From Streptomyces sp. NBC_01255 (GTDB lineage: Bacteria; Actinomycetota; Actinomycetes; Streptomycetales; Streptomycetaceae), in assembly GCF_036226445.1 (NCBI RefSeq), contig NZ_CP108474.1, positions 7,440,001-7,504,000 of the forward strand: a DNA stretch of 64,000 nucleotides, read 5' to 3'. Position numbers and translations under genes: made by a program. The number at the start of each line of letters is the position of its first letter. Position 1 is the stretch's first letter. This document shows, piece after piece, positions 14,988 through 23,906 of the stretch. Below the pieces are notes generated by a model. It was not told the origin of the DNA. It saw only the letters and a list, made by a program, of their open reading frames with translations, and did no database searches.

Positions 14988-16169
14988 ATGCCAACATCAG
15001 CGTCGAACGCGGCCAGCGCCGGTGCAGCCGCGGACAGGAAACCCGAGCAGCTCCCCTTCGTTCTCTCGCAGCAGCAAGGAGAAGCAGCCCGCACGCTGCT
15101 CTCCTACGTCGCTTCACTGCCTCTGCCTGGACCTGACGCGCAGCTCCTCGCGGTGGTGGTGGCCATCCGGGCGGCACGCGGAGGCGTCGGCAACATCACC
15201 GGCCAGGACCTGGCCGCACTGCGGTTGGGCGACGCCCGTGAAGCCGTGAACGCCCTGCGGGGTCTGGGGTGGCAACTGGCCGACACGGTCTTCAGCAGCG
15301 ATCCCACCGCGCCGCCGACTCCCGTCACCGTCCCTGAGCTGGCCGACGGCGCCGGTCATCCCCTGCCGTTCGGGAAGCAGGCCCGCTCGCGCGTATCGGG
15401 ATGGACCACGAAGACCCTGTCCGCCAAGCCGGTCAGGAAACTCCCGCCCGCCGCACGTCTGGCCGGCCTGTTCCTCGCCGCCCACAGCACCGCCCGGCTC
15501 CTCGGACCACCCCCGTCTCACCTGCCAGCAGCCTGCCGGCACGCCCTCCCCATGCTCCTGGAGAAGGGCTTCCTCACTGAACTGTCCGACGACCGCTACC
15601 GTCTCGACCCCCAGGTACGTCACCTCGCGGGCATGCGGCCCCCCACCGACGAAGAGAAGCGAGCGTTCCCCCACACTCCGGCCAAGGCGGCACGCGGGTT
15701 CCAGTTCAACGCTGACGCGTGGGCCCAGTGGAAAGACGCGGCGACCCCCGCCCTCCGGCGGCATGTCGAGAGCATCGAGACCTGCGGCCTGTGCGGGCTC
15801 ACCCCGGCACTGGTCGCCGAGGCGTTCACGGTGCCTTCCCGTCCCCAGTTCATGTCGAAGCAGACCAAGAGCCTCTACGGGCAGTGGAAGGAAGGACATC
15901 CAGACCGAGGTCCGCAGGCAGCCGCGTTCACCGTGACCTTCCGCACCCAGCATGGCCACGGACCCTCGTTCCGCCAGCTCGGGCAAGGCATGGGCTGGGA
16001 CGTCACCCACCAGCTTCGCGGATTCATCGTCCAACGGCTTCTGGCAAACGACTGGCTCACGAGTACCGGCACCGTGCCCTGGACGCTCCGTCCCGGAACG
16101 GCCGCACAAGACCACGGCATCACGCTGCCCAGAGCCCGCAGCGCAAAAGACCCCGCCCCCAGTCCCTAG
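14988..16169 (+). CDS. Hypothetical protein with winged-helix-like ends
   Basis: 393 residues, no signal peptide or membrane helix. The N-terminal part resembles a helix-turn-helix (NITGQDLAALRLGDAREAVN). The middle is proline-rich and the C-terminal part again looks like a winged helix (PSFRQLGQGMGWDVTHQLRG, FIVQRLLANDWLTS). A CGLCG pair occurs near residue 266 but with no matching second pair. Proteins of this appearance occur on actinobacterial plasmids and islands, but I cannot name a function. A nucleic-acid-binding role is the best inference. The ATG (MPTSAS) is used although no strong ribosome site precedes it. Confidence 0.6.
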   Translation: MPTSASNAASAGAAADRKPEQLPFVLSQQQGEAARTLLSYVASLPLPGPDAQLLAVVVAIRAARGGVGNITGQDLAALRLGDAREAVNALRGLGWQLADTVFSSDPTAPPTPVTVPELADGAGHPLPFGKQARSRVSGWTTKTLSAKPVRKLPPAARLAGLFLAAHSTARLLGPPPSHLPAACRHALPMLLEKGFLTELSDDRYRLDPQVRHLAGMRPPTDEEKRAFPHTPAKAARGFQFNADAWAQWKDAATPALRRHVESIETCGLCGLTPALVAEAFTVPSRPQFMSKQTKSLYGQWKEGHPDRGPQAAAFTVTFRTQHGHGPSFRQLGQGMGWDVTHQLRGFIVQRLLANDWLTSTGTVPWTLRPGTAAQDHGITLPRARSAKDPAPSP

Positions 16170-16644
16170 GCGCGCGTACATCGTCATCGGAGCGCGGCCC
16201 GGTCAAGGGTTTGGAGGTGCTCTGGAAGTGATGCGTCGGCGGGCGACACACATAAAGAAAAAGCCGATAGGCCAGCGCAGATGCCGGACGGACCTGCGCC
16301 GCCAGCCAGCTGCCCGATCGCCTCGGATGGCCTACAACTCGATCTTCAGGAGGTTCAAGAACGCAGCTTGGATACGTACGAAGATGCGAGTGCGCGGACG
16401 CGGGCCGCAGGAACGTCACCGTCAAGGGCTTGGACGGCGCGCGTGAGCTCCCGGCTGGCGCCTTCGGCTGCGCCCGGCCATCTTCGGCCAACCTCCGGCC
16501 TGTTGTCCGCCTGAAGGTTTGCACGGCGCCCTTCATTCATTCGGGTGGGCCGGCGTGGAACGCCTCCCCGAGGTGATCTTGGCGATGTGAGTATGTATCC
16601 GGCACTTTGTCGCCATCCCTATTTCGCAGAAGGTGGGTACAGCC
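16170..16644. other. Intergenic region without a recognisable gene
   Basis: 475 bp. No frame has convincing codon use or a ribosome site. A short A-rich patch (ACACATAAAGAAAAAGCC, about 16250) and GC hairpins around 16440-16510 are the only features. The last part contains the ribosome site AAGGTGGG of the next gene. Confidence 0.5.
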
Positions 16645-18339
16645 ATGTCTGTTGACGGAACCCCTGAGACCTTTTTCGCGCTCGGCGCCGACGACCTCGC
16701 CAAGCTGGACGCGATCCGTGAGGCGCTGCTGGACCCGGCGCCGCGGCGGATCGGCCGTCTGGACCAGTGGGGTCTGGCCGACGAGTACGAGGTGTACGCG
16801 GAGACCGCCGCGTACTCGGAGGTCTCCCTCGCGATGGCGGACGGGACGGTCCTGGACGCGTCGCTGAGCGTCCCGAAGAACCTCGCCCCCGGGCAGACCT
16901 GCCCCGTGGTCGTCCTGCCCGCCCCCCTGATCAGCATCGGGCACCGGGCCTACCTCGGCATGATCTCCCGCTGGGCGAAGGGCGGCTACGTCGTCCTTGC
17001 CTACAGCCAGCGCGGTCTGGCCAAGTCCACGGGCGAGATCCACGTCGCCGGTCCGCAGGACGTCGCCGACGCCACCGAGGTGATCAACTGGCTGATCCAG
17101 CAGGACGGGGTCGACGCGGACCGGATCGGCTTCTTCGGCGCCTCCTACGGCGCCGGCACGAGCCTGCTCGCGGCCGCGAAGGACCAGCGGATCAAGGCCG
17201 TCGCGGGCGCCAGCGCCTGGACCGACCTGTTCGCCTCCCTCTACGAGAACGGCACCCGCCACCTCAAGGCGTTCGAGGCCCTCGTACAGCTCTTCGGCGA
17301 GGACCGGTGCTCGCAGGAGTTCCGCGAGATCATCCAGAAGATCCGCGCCAACACCATCGACGACCAGGTCAAGAAGTTCGCCGAGGCACGGTCGCCCAAG
17401 AACAACCTCAAGGCGTTCAACGACGCGGCAACGCCCATCCTCCTGACCACCACCTGGCACGAGACCATCTTCTCGGTACCCGCCGTCATCGACTTCCACA
17501 ACCGTCTGACCGGACCCAAGACCCTCCTCGTCCAGGTCGGCGACCACGGCAACGCCGAACTCCCGGGCCTGATCGGCCTGTCCGCCAAGCCCACGGACAT
17601 GACCTACCGCTGGATGGACCACCACCTCGGCGGCAGCGCCGGCGACGGGCTGACTCCACGGTTCGACGTCCGCTCGGAGTACATGTTCAACCCCCTTTCC
17701 GACCTCCGCCACGCCTCCTGGGCCGACTACGCCCTGCCGAAGAAGCGGTTCCACCTCGCCGACGCGGCTTCCGGGCAGAGCGACGGCCAGCTGGTCGAGG
17801 GCGCCGCGGCGGCGGGCTGGACCCGTTCGCTGAAGGCCACCGGCACGGGCACCGACATCGTCGTCGCCCCCCAGCTCATCCAGACCGGCCTGGCCGAACG
17901 CCTGGGCCTGCCCCACGTCTACAAGACGGCCGACATCGACCGCGGCCTCGCGGCGGTCTTCGCCACCGCGCCGCTGGAACAGGCCGCGCATGTACGGGGC
18001 GATCTGGAACTGCGGGTGACCGTGAAGCCGCAGCAGCCGGACGCCACGATCGTCGCCTACCTGCTGGACCACAACCCGGCCACCGGCAGGGCGCACATCG
18101 TCACCCACGCCCCCTACACCTTCACCGCCGACCAGGCGGGCCAGGCCACCACCGCGACCTTCCCCCTCCAGCCCGCCGACTACGTCCTGGCCAAGGGCCA
18201 CCAGCTCCAGCTGGTCATCGACACCCACGACCCCTTCTTCACCGCACCCAACACCACCACCCCGGTGTTCACCATCGACATCACCTCCCCCAAGGGCACC
18301 GAGTCCTACCTCGACATCCCCCTCCACCCCGTCAACTGA
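16645..18339 (+). CDS. CocE/NonD-family alpha/beta-hydrolase (X-Pro dipeptidyl-peptidase-like)
   Basis: 564 residues. The alpha/beta-hydrolase core has GFFGASYGAGTSLL, the G-x-S-x-G elbow with the nucleophilic Ser at about residue 173, and a later GDHGN carrying the likely catalytic His. The C-terminal 200 residues form the jelly-roll (PepX-C) domain typical of the CocE/X-Pro dipeptidyl-peptidase family, ending in FTIDITSPKG. These enzymes cleave esters, amides or Pro-dipeptides. The substrate here cannot be told. No signal peptide is visible. The ATG (MSVDGTP) is preferred to a GTG 12 bp upstream because AAGGTGGG is well spaced for it. An intact, well-preserved cargo gene. Confidence 0.85.
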   Translation: MSVDGTPETFFALGADDLAKLDAIREALLDPAPRRIGRLDQWGLADEYEVYAETAAYSEVSLAMADGTVLDASLSVPKNLAPGQTCPVVVLPAPLISIGHRAYLGMISRWAKGGYVVLAYSQRGLAKSTGEIHVAGPQDVADATEVINWLIQQDGVDADRIGFFGASYGAGTSLLAAAKDQRIKAVAGASAWTDLFASLYENGTRHLKAFEALVQLFGEDRCSQEFREIIQKIRANTIDDQVKKFAEARSPKNNLKAFNDAATPILLTTTWHETIFSVPAVIDFHNRLTGPKTLLVQVGDHGNAELPGLIGLSAKPTDMTYRWMDHHLGGSAGDGLTPRFDVRSEYMFNPLSDLRHASWADYALPKKRFHLADAASGQSDGQLVEGAAAAGWTRSLKATGTGTDIVVAPQLIQTGLAERLGLPHVYKTADIDRGLAAVFATAPLEQAAHVRGDLELRVTVKPQQPDATIVAYLLDHNPATGRAHIVTHAPYTFTADQAGQATTATFPLQPADYVLAKGHQLQLVIDTHDPFFTAPNTTTPVFTIDITSPKGTESYLDIPLHPVN

Positions 18340-18397
18340 CTCCGCCCCCAGCACACCGGTGCGGCCCGCCCGAACACGAACGGGCCAGCCGCACCGT

Positions 18398-18590
18398 CAT
18401 CGCCGACGGCCGTCGCGCTCCAGCCGTACCCTGCCGTGGCATCCGCGAGTTCGCACCCCGCCTCCGCCACCTGATCAGCCTGCGCCTGGTGCCACGCCCT
18501 GCCCACCTGCCACATAGTCCGGACCTCCCCCTGCTGCTCCCTCTGCTGTTCTTCACGCTCGTCGATGATGGGCCGCAACCGTTCGTCATG
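18398..18590 (-). pseudogene. Fragment of a CELADATAG-type protein (second copy)
   Basis: Reading leftwards, QVGRAWHQAQADQVAEAGCE and LADATAGYGWSATAVGDD match the core of the 13178-13741 protein but break off after about 60 residues, where the other copy continues with ALVAID. No start or ribosome site is visible. It is a remnant. Confidence 0.45.
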
Positions 18591-18745
18591 CGGAACATGC
18601 CGCACCTGCCCGACACGACTTCCGCCGATGACGACGCACTTCTGGCCACAGCCCGCCATGCAACGCGGACATGGCCTCGCAGTCCACTACGCCCTGCCAA
18701 CCTGCTGATGCAGCGGCACACGCATTCCCGACCCGAGCGACGTGG

Positions 18746-19288
18746 GCGTCCGCGGCGGAAACGCACATACCGGAGACCTTCACCCCACAGCTCGACCTGG
18801 GCCTGCCGATGCTCCCCGACCTTGCCGATCTCGGCGGCCCTCTGAAACAGATGCTCGACATTGGACCTCAGGACCCATGGGTCCGTGTTCGCGGGCAGGC
18901 GGCTGATGTCATCGAGGAGAGCGTCCAGACGCTCCGTCGCGGCCGACACGACCGCGGCCAGGTAATCGGCGGCCGCACGGACAGCGTGCTCCTCCTCCTC
19001 GCTCCTGCCCGCTTTGCCAGCCGCTTTGACTTCCGGCAGGAGCGCTTTGACCCTCTTGGTCCTCCGGCCGGCCACGGCCTCGTCCAGGTCGCCAAACAGC
19101 TTCCGGCGGGTCTCGGCCCCCCTCTCCAGTCAGAGGAAAGCATTGCGCAGGGCGACGTCCAGCCGGTCCTGAAGGCGCGGGCTCACACCGGCCAGCTCGG
19201 CGATCTCACGACACACCGAATTCACCAGGTCTACGGACTCGGTCCGGCGGGCGTACAGCAGCCGACGCAGCAACACCTGCGCCTCCAC
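18746..19288 (-). pseudogene. Helical hypothetical protein interrupted by a nonsense codon
   Basis: From a GTG at 19288 (GCAGGAGG upstream) the frame reads VEAQVLLRRLLYARRTESVD, then EIAELAGVSPRLQDRLDVAL and NAFL, and meets TGA at 19130-19132. The same frame continues without a break as LERGAETRRKLFGDLDEAVA, then RAAADYLAAVVSAATERLDA and LPANTDPWVLRSNVEHLF. It loses quality near 18746. Two coding blocks in one frame separated by a single stop indicate a recently inactivated gene. Family unknown. Confidence 0.55.
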
Positions 19289-19352
19289 GTCCTGCGTCGG
19301 CGCCTCCTGCTTTATGCCCGTGAACCATCGGGCAGGAGGGGGCGCACTGCGG

Positions 19353-19742
19353 TCAAGCGTCAGGGTCGACTTCGGGGTGCGTGAACCGCACGGGCTTGCC
19401 CAGCGACCGGGCGTAGGCGATTTCGGCTCGGGTGCTGTCTCCGATGTAGTCGCCGACTACGAGCACCTCATCAGCGAGCCGGATCTTCGCTCGGTGTAGA
19501 TCGTCGAGTCGAACCTTCAGCGCCTCGGCCTCGACAGGAGCGGACCAAAATGCGTGCGGCGACTTCATGTCACAGCCCGGTTTGACGACAATCTTTCCGG
19601 CTTTGGTCTCCCGCAGATCGGCCTCGGTCATCTCGGTCATGAAGCGGGTGGACCCGCAGATCACGACGATACGCGGGAGGCTCAACAGCTTCTTCGCGTC
19701 GGCGAGTTTCTCCTCGGGGGTGAGTAGTTGCGGGTATGACAC
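19353..19742 (-). CDS. Nucleoside 2-deoxyribosyltransferase-like protein
   Basis: 129 residues. RIVVICGSTRFMTEMTEADL at the start and LDDLHRAKIRLADEVLVVGD, STRAEIAYARSLGKPV at the end follow the Rossmann-like pattern of nucleoside 2-deoxyribosyltransferases and related small phage or island proteins: GSxxF loop, a D-x-x-V-V strand, then S-x-x-x-x-E-I-x-x-A. The Glu of RAEIAYA is in the position of the family's catalytic Glu. It could modify nucleotides or bind a nucleotide derivative. The GTG start has CAGGAGGA upstream. It lies just upstream of and divergent from the HNH fragment and the NACHT pair. Function inferred. Confidence 0.65.
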   Translation of the reverse strand: MSYPQLLTPEEKLADAKKLLSLPRIVVICGSTRFMTEMTEADLRETKAGKIVVKPGCDMKSPHAFWSAPVEAEALKVRLDDLHRAKIRLADEVLVVGDYIGDSTRAEIAYARSLGKPVRFTHPEVDPDA

Positions 19743-19924
19743 TGGTTCCTCCTGGTGGTGTGGTCCAAGGGATGCCTGCGGAGACGAGAACGAGGGTGTC
19801 CAAGATCGGCAAGCTGTCCGGGGGCGAGTGGCTGAGCTACTACGACGGCCAGTTCGTCACCGACCCGGGCAAGTTGGACCTTGACCACCTCGTACCCCTG
19901 GCCGAGGCCTGGGACTCCAAGTAG
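19736..19924 (+). pseudogene. HNH endonuclease 5' half, cut after the catalytic motif
   Basis: GEWLSYYDGQFVTDPGKLDL and DHLVPLAEAWDS are the catalytic portion of a DUF1524/GmrSD-C-type HNH nuclease (DH...PLAEAW), then Lys and a TAG. Intact relatives continue AWDS-GAS, and GAS is exactly where the three 3' halves elsewhere on the island begin. Two ATGs are possible (19736, 19772). The protein lacks the helices after the HNH motif and is probably inactive. It overlaps the start of the divergent deoxyribosyltransferase-like gene by 7 bp. Confidence 0.65.
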
Positions 19925-20180
19925 GCGGAGATGGGCTAGACGCACCATTCCGCGCCAGCTGCTGACGGCTCTGTGCAGCCTGGGGGGCTATCACTCGTCC
20001 AGCGGATCAAGTTCGGTGCTGCGCCTGGGGAGGTGTATCTGATGCCTCAATGTTGCATCGAGTGCAACCATCGGAGATCTGAGGTCTTTGGTGAAGGTGC
20101 TGCGGCCGGATGGTTGGGCAAGTACGTTCTTCGGGCGTACATGTTGTGAGTATGTGGATACGAGTGAGCAGGGGGCGGGG

Positions 20181-20651
20181 ATGCTGGGGGAGGCGTTGAC
20201 GGCGCTGGCCGCTGCCGGGGGCACAGCAGTGGTGCAGGCGGCTGGGACGAGCGCGTGGCAGGGGCTTCAGCAGGCCCTGGCCGGGTGGTTCGGGCAAGGG
20301 GATCAGGAACGCGAGCGCGCTCTGTTGGAGCGGCTGGACGACACTTCGGTCGTCCTCGCCGCAGCCTCTGACGCTGAGCTCGAGCGGACGACGATCGGGC
20401 AGCAGGCTGTCTGGCAGGCGCGGTTCGAGACCGTGCTTGAACAGCTGCGTGAGAGCGAGCGCGAGCAGTCCGCTGAGGCGCTGCGAGTACTGCTCAACAC
20501 ACACACGGGCTGGGGGGCGTCGGCGGGAGACGGCGGTGCAGCTGTCAGTGGCCGCGTGGACATTCGCGCCGACCACGGCTCCGCAGCAGCCCTGCGCATG
20601 GGGGACGTCACGATCAATAACCCTCTGCAGCCGGGCCCGCACGAGGGCTGA
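20181..20651 (+). CDS. Small helical protein encoded before the NACHT ATPase, with C-terminal motif shared with it
   Basis: 156 residues starting at an ATG with strong GGGGGCGGGG upstream. The N-terminus is amphipathic to hydrophobic (ALTALAAAGGTAVVQAAGTS). A charged coiled-coil-like stretch follows (GDQERERALLERLDDTS, FETVLEQLRESEREQSAEAL), and the C-terminus reads VDIRADHGSAAALRMGDVTI. The last motif resembles the N-terminus of the next protein (IIASHGAVAVGHADRIAYYA). In Streptomyces, short Gly/Ala motifs of this kind sit at the N-termini of STAND ATPases and the C-termini of their effectors, where some act as amyloid-type signalling motifs. It is the likely effector or adaptor partner, by inference. 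The gap to the ATPase is 68 bp. Confidence 0.7.
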   Translation: MLGEALTALAAAGGTAVVQAAGTSAWQGLQQALAGWFGQGDQERERALLERLDDTSVVLAAASDAELERTTIGQQAVWQARFETVLEQLRESEREQSAEALRVLLNTHTGWGASAGDGGAAVSGRVDIRADHGSAAALRMGDVTINNPLQPGPHEG

Positions 20652-20719
20652 GCGCGCCCGGCGACACTCAAGCTCGGAGTTTGGCCGAAGGTGAGGGGGC
20701 AGCACGAGTCCCCCCTCAT

Positions 20720-23239
20720 ATGGACCCGCCCTTCCGCGCTCAGACCGCGATCATCGCTTCACACGGCGCGGTCGCCGTAGGCCACGCTGACCGCATCGCC
20801 TACTACGCGGAGCCACCGGACGCCGCGCTGCTCAAACGCGCCGCACTCCTCGCCCAGAAGGTCGCTGCAGTCGAACGCACCTCGCGTGTAGGCCTGTTGG
20901 GTCCCGCTGGAAGGGCCGCCGAAGTGCCCTTCACCGTACGCGTCACCGTGTTTCGTGGGTCCGGTGACCCGGTGCCCGGCACACTCGGCGCCCTCGCCGA
21001 CGCCTACCTCCGCCTCCCGCAGCGCCGCATGGTGATCACCGGGGCCGCAGGCGCGGGCAAGACAGTCCTCGCACTCGAACTCGTCCTGCTGCTCCTCGAC
21101 CGCCGTCAGCCAGAGGACCCCGTCCCCGTACGGATCCCCCTCGCCGAGTGGGATCCAGAAACCTCTCTGGAACCCTGGCTCGTACGCCAAGTCGCCGACA
21201 CCTACGGCCTCCGCACGGGCACTGCCCACGACCTCGTCACCCAGCGTCTGGTCCTGCCCCTGCTCGACGGGCTCGACGAGATGGACGGCGAGGCGGGTTC
21301 GTCCGAACGGGCCGCCCGCGCCCTCGACCAAATCAACCGCTACCACGGGCTGCACGGCCCGGCTCCGCTTGTTGTCACCTGCCGCAGCGACACATACGAA
21401 CGCCTCTCCTACGAACGAGGTGGCCTGGAGTCCACGGCTGTCGCCGCTATCGAGGCGCTCGATTCCCGGCAGATCCGCACCTACCTGGAACACACGTTGG
21501 CCGCACGGCCCCACGCTGAGAAGAGCGCCTGGAGCGAGGTCATCGACAACCTCCACCAGCTTCCAGCAGGCGCTCTGTCCACTCCGTGGCGCCTCTACCT
21601 CGCCACCACCGTCTACTCGGGCGGCCGCGACCCACGCGACCTCCTCACCCTCACGGACCCCGCCGAAATCGACCGCATCCTCCTCGAACGGCTGATCCCC
21701 GTCGCCGTGGAAGCCTCCGCGCACCACCACTACACCGCCGAGCGCACCATGAAGTGGCTGACGACGATCGCCACGTACTCCCCGAACACCGCTGCTCCGG
21801 AGGGCGACAGCAGCCCGGCCGCCGATATCCTCCTGCACCGCCTCGCGCCCATTGTCGGACTGAAGCGCGTGATGTCCATCCAGTACGGCATCGCCATCCT
21901 CTTCGGGACACTCTCACTCCTGGCGGAGATGCTGCTCACCTTCGACCGGATCACCAGCCGGGAAGTAACTTTCATGACCTGCGCCGGCCTGGTCTGGGGC
22001 GCGCTGGTGGGCGGTATGGGGCTGCACAAGGAAGTGGAGCCGGTCCGGTTGGTACGCCCACGGCTTCCGGCAGGACTCGCCCGGGAGCTGCTGCGCATGG
22101 ACACCGCGGAGACCTGGCAGCTCCTCGTGAACAAGGACGGGCTGCGGACCGGCCCGCTTCTGAAGAGGGTGGCCAAGGCGTTCGTCGTCGCGACCTTGCT
22201 GGTCACTCCCCTGGCCAGGTGGCTCCTCCCTGGCGCGACATGGGGCTTCGCTGCAATCTGCGCGGCTGGCGTGACGCTCATGGTACTGATCGTGCGGGTG
22301 ATGGCTTGGCTCGTCTACGCCCTCGTCTCACCCGTCGTCCTGCTCTGGGAGCTCTCGTTCCAGGAAGCTGACACACAGCCGGTACAACGTCCTGGCGACC
22401 CCTTGCGCCATGACCTCAGGTTCAGCGCGTTCGCCCTCGTGGCCTCTGCCCCATGGGTACTGCTGTGGCACCCAGCGGTGCTGTTGGTGACGTTTGTTGC
22501 CCCGTGGACCGCCAACCGGGCCTGGATGCGGTACCGGGTATCCGCGGCGGTCGGCTGGGCGCGGGGGATGCTACCGCTGCGTCCGGCCCCGTTCCTCGCC
22601 TGGGCGCATCGGGCGGGGCTGCTGCGTGTGACAGGGCGCACCTATCAGTTCCGCCACCGGGCCCTCCAGGAGTGGCTCAGTTCAGAGGCCCGGCGCCGGG
22701 CGGATCTCGAGCGGCTTGCCGACAGCGCAAGGAAGAGATCACTAGGCTTCGATCAACGTCTCCAATCTGCGCAGAGGCTGGCCGTACTGGATCCCTCGGA
22801 GGGGAGTTTCGCCCTTGCTCTGCTCGCTGCCGACACCAGGCTTGCACTCCGCCAGCGAGTCATGGCGATGGAGGTGAGGGCCGTCCTCCACGAAGGGCGC
22901 GGCGAGCTCGAGGAGCGTGAGGAGCAACTGGCGACTCTGCGGCAGTTCGCTGAAATACCCCTTCTGGAAGCCGACTCCTACGAGTATCGGTGGGCGACGG
23001 ATGCCCTCACACGACTGGACCCGCCCACCGGGAGGGACCTGCTGACCCGCCTCGTCCATAGCGCCACGGTAGGGAAGGGCAGCGGCGACATCCGGCTGTG
23101 GGCTGCTATGACCCTGACGCAGCTTGATCCCGAGGCCGGGCATGCCGCGCTCACTCACCTCGTACACGCCGCGGACCTCTCAGAGACTTGGCGAGTGCAG
23201 GCCGCCGCCGCGCTGGCCAATGCGGACAGGCAGAGGTGA
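20720..23239 (+). CDS. NACHT-domain STAND ATPase with transmembrane segments and C-terminal HEAT-like repeats
   Basis: 839 residues from the ATG used. A TTG 39 bp upstream is better placed for GGAG and equally possible. The N-terminal motif is IIASHGAVAVGHADRIAYYA. NACHT core: Walker A GAAGAGKT (about 108-115), Walker B LVLPLLDGLDEM (about 177-188) and the TCRSDTYERL arm (about 220). Roughly six hydrophobic helices follow (about 390-580), then FRHRALQEWLS, the winged-helix end typical of NACHT proteins. Two HEAT-like repeats close the protein (ALTRLDPPTGRDLLTRLVHS and TLTQLDPEAGHAALTHLVHA). Bacterial NACHT ATPases are often anti-phage sensors that oligomerise on activation. The membrane segments suggest membrane association or depolarisation as output. 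It forms an operon with the small upstream gene. Confidence 0.85.
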   Translation: MDPPFRAQTAIIASHGAVAVGHADRIAYYAEPPDAALLKRAALLAQKVAAVERTSRVGLLGPAGRAAEVPFTVRVTVFRGSGDPVPGTLGALADAYLRLPQRRMVITGAAGAGKTVLALELVLLLLDRRQPEDPVPVRIPLAEWDPETSLEPWLVRQVADTYGLRTGTAHDLVTQRLVLPLLDGLDEMDGEAGSSERAARALDQINRYHGLHGPAPLVVTCRSDTYERLSYERGGLESTAVAAIEALDSRQIRTYLEHTLAARPHAEKSAWSEVIDNLHQLPAGALSTPWRLYLATTVYSGGRDPRDLLTLTDPAEIDRILLERLIPVAVEASAHHHYTAERTMKWLTTIATYSPNTAAPEGDSSPAADILLHRLAPIVGLKRVMSIQYGIAILFGTLSLLAEMLLTFDRITSREVTFMTCAGLVWGALVGGMGLHKEVEPVRLVRPRLPAGLARELLRMDTAETWQLLVNKDGLRTGPLLKRVAKAFVVATLLVTPLARWLLPGATWGFAAICAAGVTLMVLIVRVMAWLVYALVSPVVLLWELSFQEADTQPVQRPGDPLRHDLRFSAFALVASAPWVLLWHPAVLLVTFVAPWTANRAWMRYRVSAAVGWARGMLPLRPAPFLAWAHRAGLLRVTGRTYQFRHRALQEWLSSEARRRADLERLADSARKRSLGFDQRLQSAQRLAVLDPSEGSFALALLAADTRLALRQRVMAMEVRAVLHEGRGELEEREEQLATLRQFAEIPLLEADSYEYRWATDALTRLDPPTGRDLLTRLVHSATVGKGSGDIRLWAAMTLTQLDPEAGHAALTHLVHAADLSETWRVQAAAALANADRQR

Positions 23240-23477
23240 GCAGGCGTTTGAGTGTCCTCGCCCGACTTGCAGCTGGATCCGCTGCAGGTCGCGGCGGTCA
23301 CGGCGCCTGGGGTCTTGGCAGCGTGCGGCGCGGATTGTGACGCCCCGGGCAGGGCCCGTGTCTGGCCGCCCCCTCCCCGGAGGTGTGGAGGGGCACCGCA
23401 AGCAAGGCGCTGGCCTCCTGACGCGACTTCGAAGTAGGTGGCAATGCCCGTGTGGAGACGGCCCATGCCCAGGCCAC

Positions 23478-23854
23478 ACTGCTGAGCAGTTTGGTCCAGG
23501 TCAAGGGCCCCCAGATGCGGCTCGAATATCGCACGTTTCGAATGACGCTCCCCGCCAGCTGGCGCGAGCGCATGGACGCCCGCACGGCGCGAGGCTTACG
23601 CGAACGACCAGGACGCCGCCGCTTCGCTCGTCGCAGTCACTGCCCGCACGAACCGGTCAAAGGCCGACCAGGATCCGCGGGAGTGGATGCCGCCGCTCTC
23701 CGACGCGCACTGTCGGTACATTGCTGAGTGGGTGGCCACCAAGCTCCGCTGGGGCCTCACCGCCGACCTGGGCGAGGCCGACGCCCTGAAGATGTACGCC
23801 GAAGGTCCGTGCGAGACCACAATGGTCCATTGCCGCCCCCTGCGCCTCCGGGCG
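23478..23854 (+). pseudogene. HNH endonuclease 3' half, copy 3
   Basis: After a TGA at 23543-23545 the frame reads AGASAWTPARREAYANDQDA, NRSKADQDPREWMPP and EWVATKLRWGLTADLGEADA, then CETTMVHC, where it leaves the family C-terminus (relatives end VHYxPAP). This is the most diverged of the three 3' halves. The 65 bp or so before the TGA (GTCCAGGTCAAGG, GGCTCGAATATCGCACG) match copy 2. No start codon or catalytic half is present. Confidence 0.68.
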
Positions 23855-23906
23855 TGGGGCGCCGCTCGGTGTGTTGCCGCGATGCAGGCGGGGCCGAGCG
23901 CCGTCC

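Noticed and set aside
18671..19384. Forward 237-codon frame opposite the 18.7-19.3 kb pseudogene
   Set aside because: The reverse strand shows two coherent helical coding blocks in one frame with a ribosome site. The forward frame is shadow.
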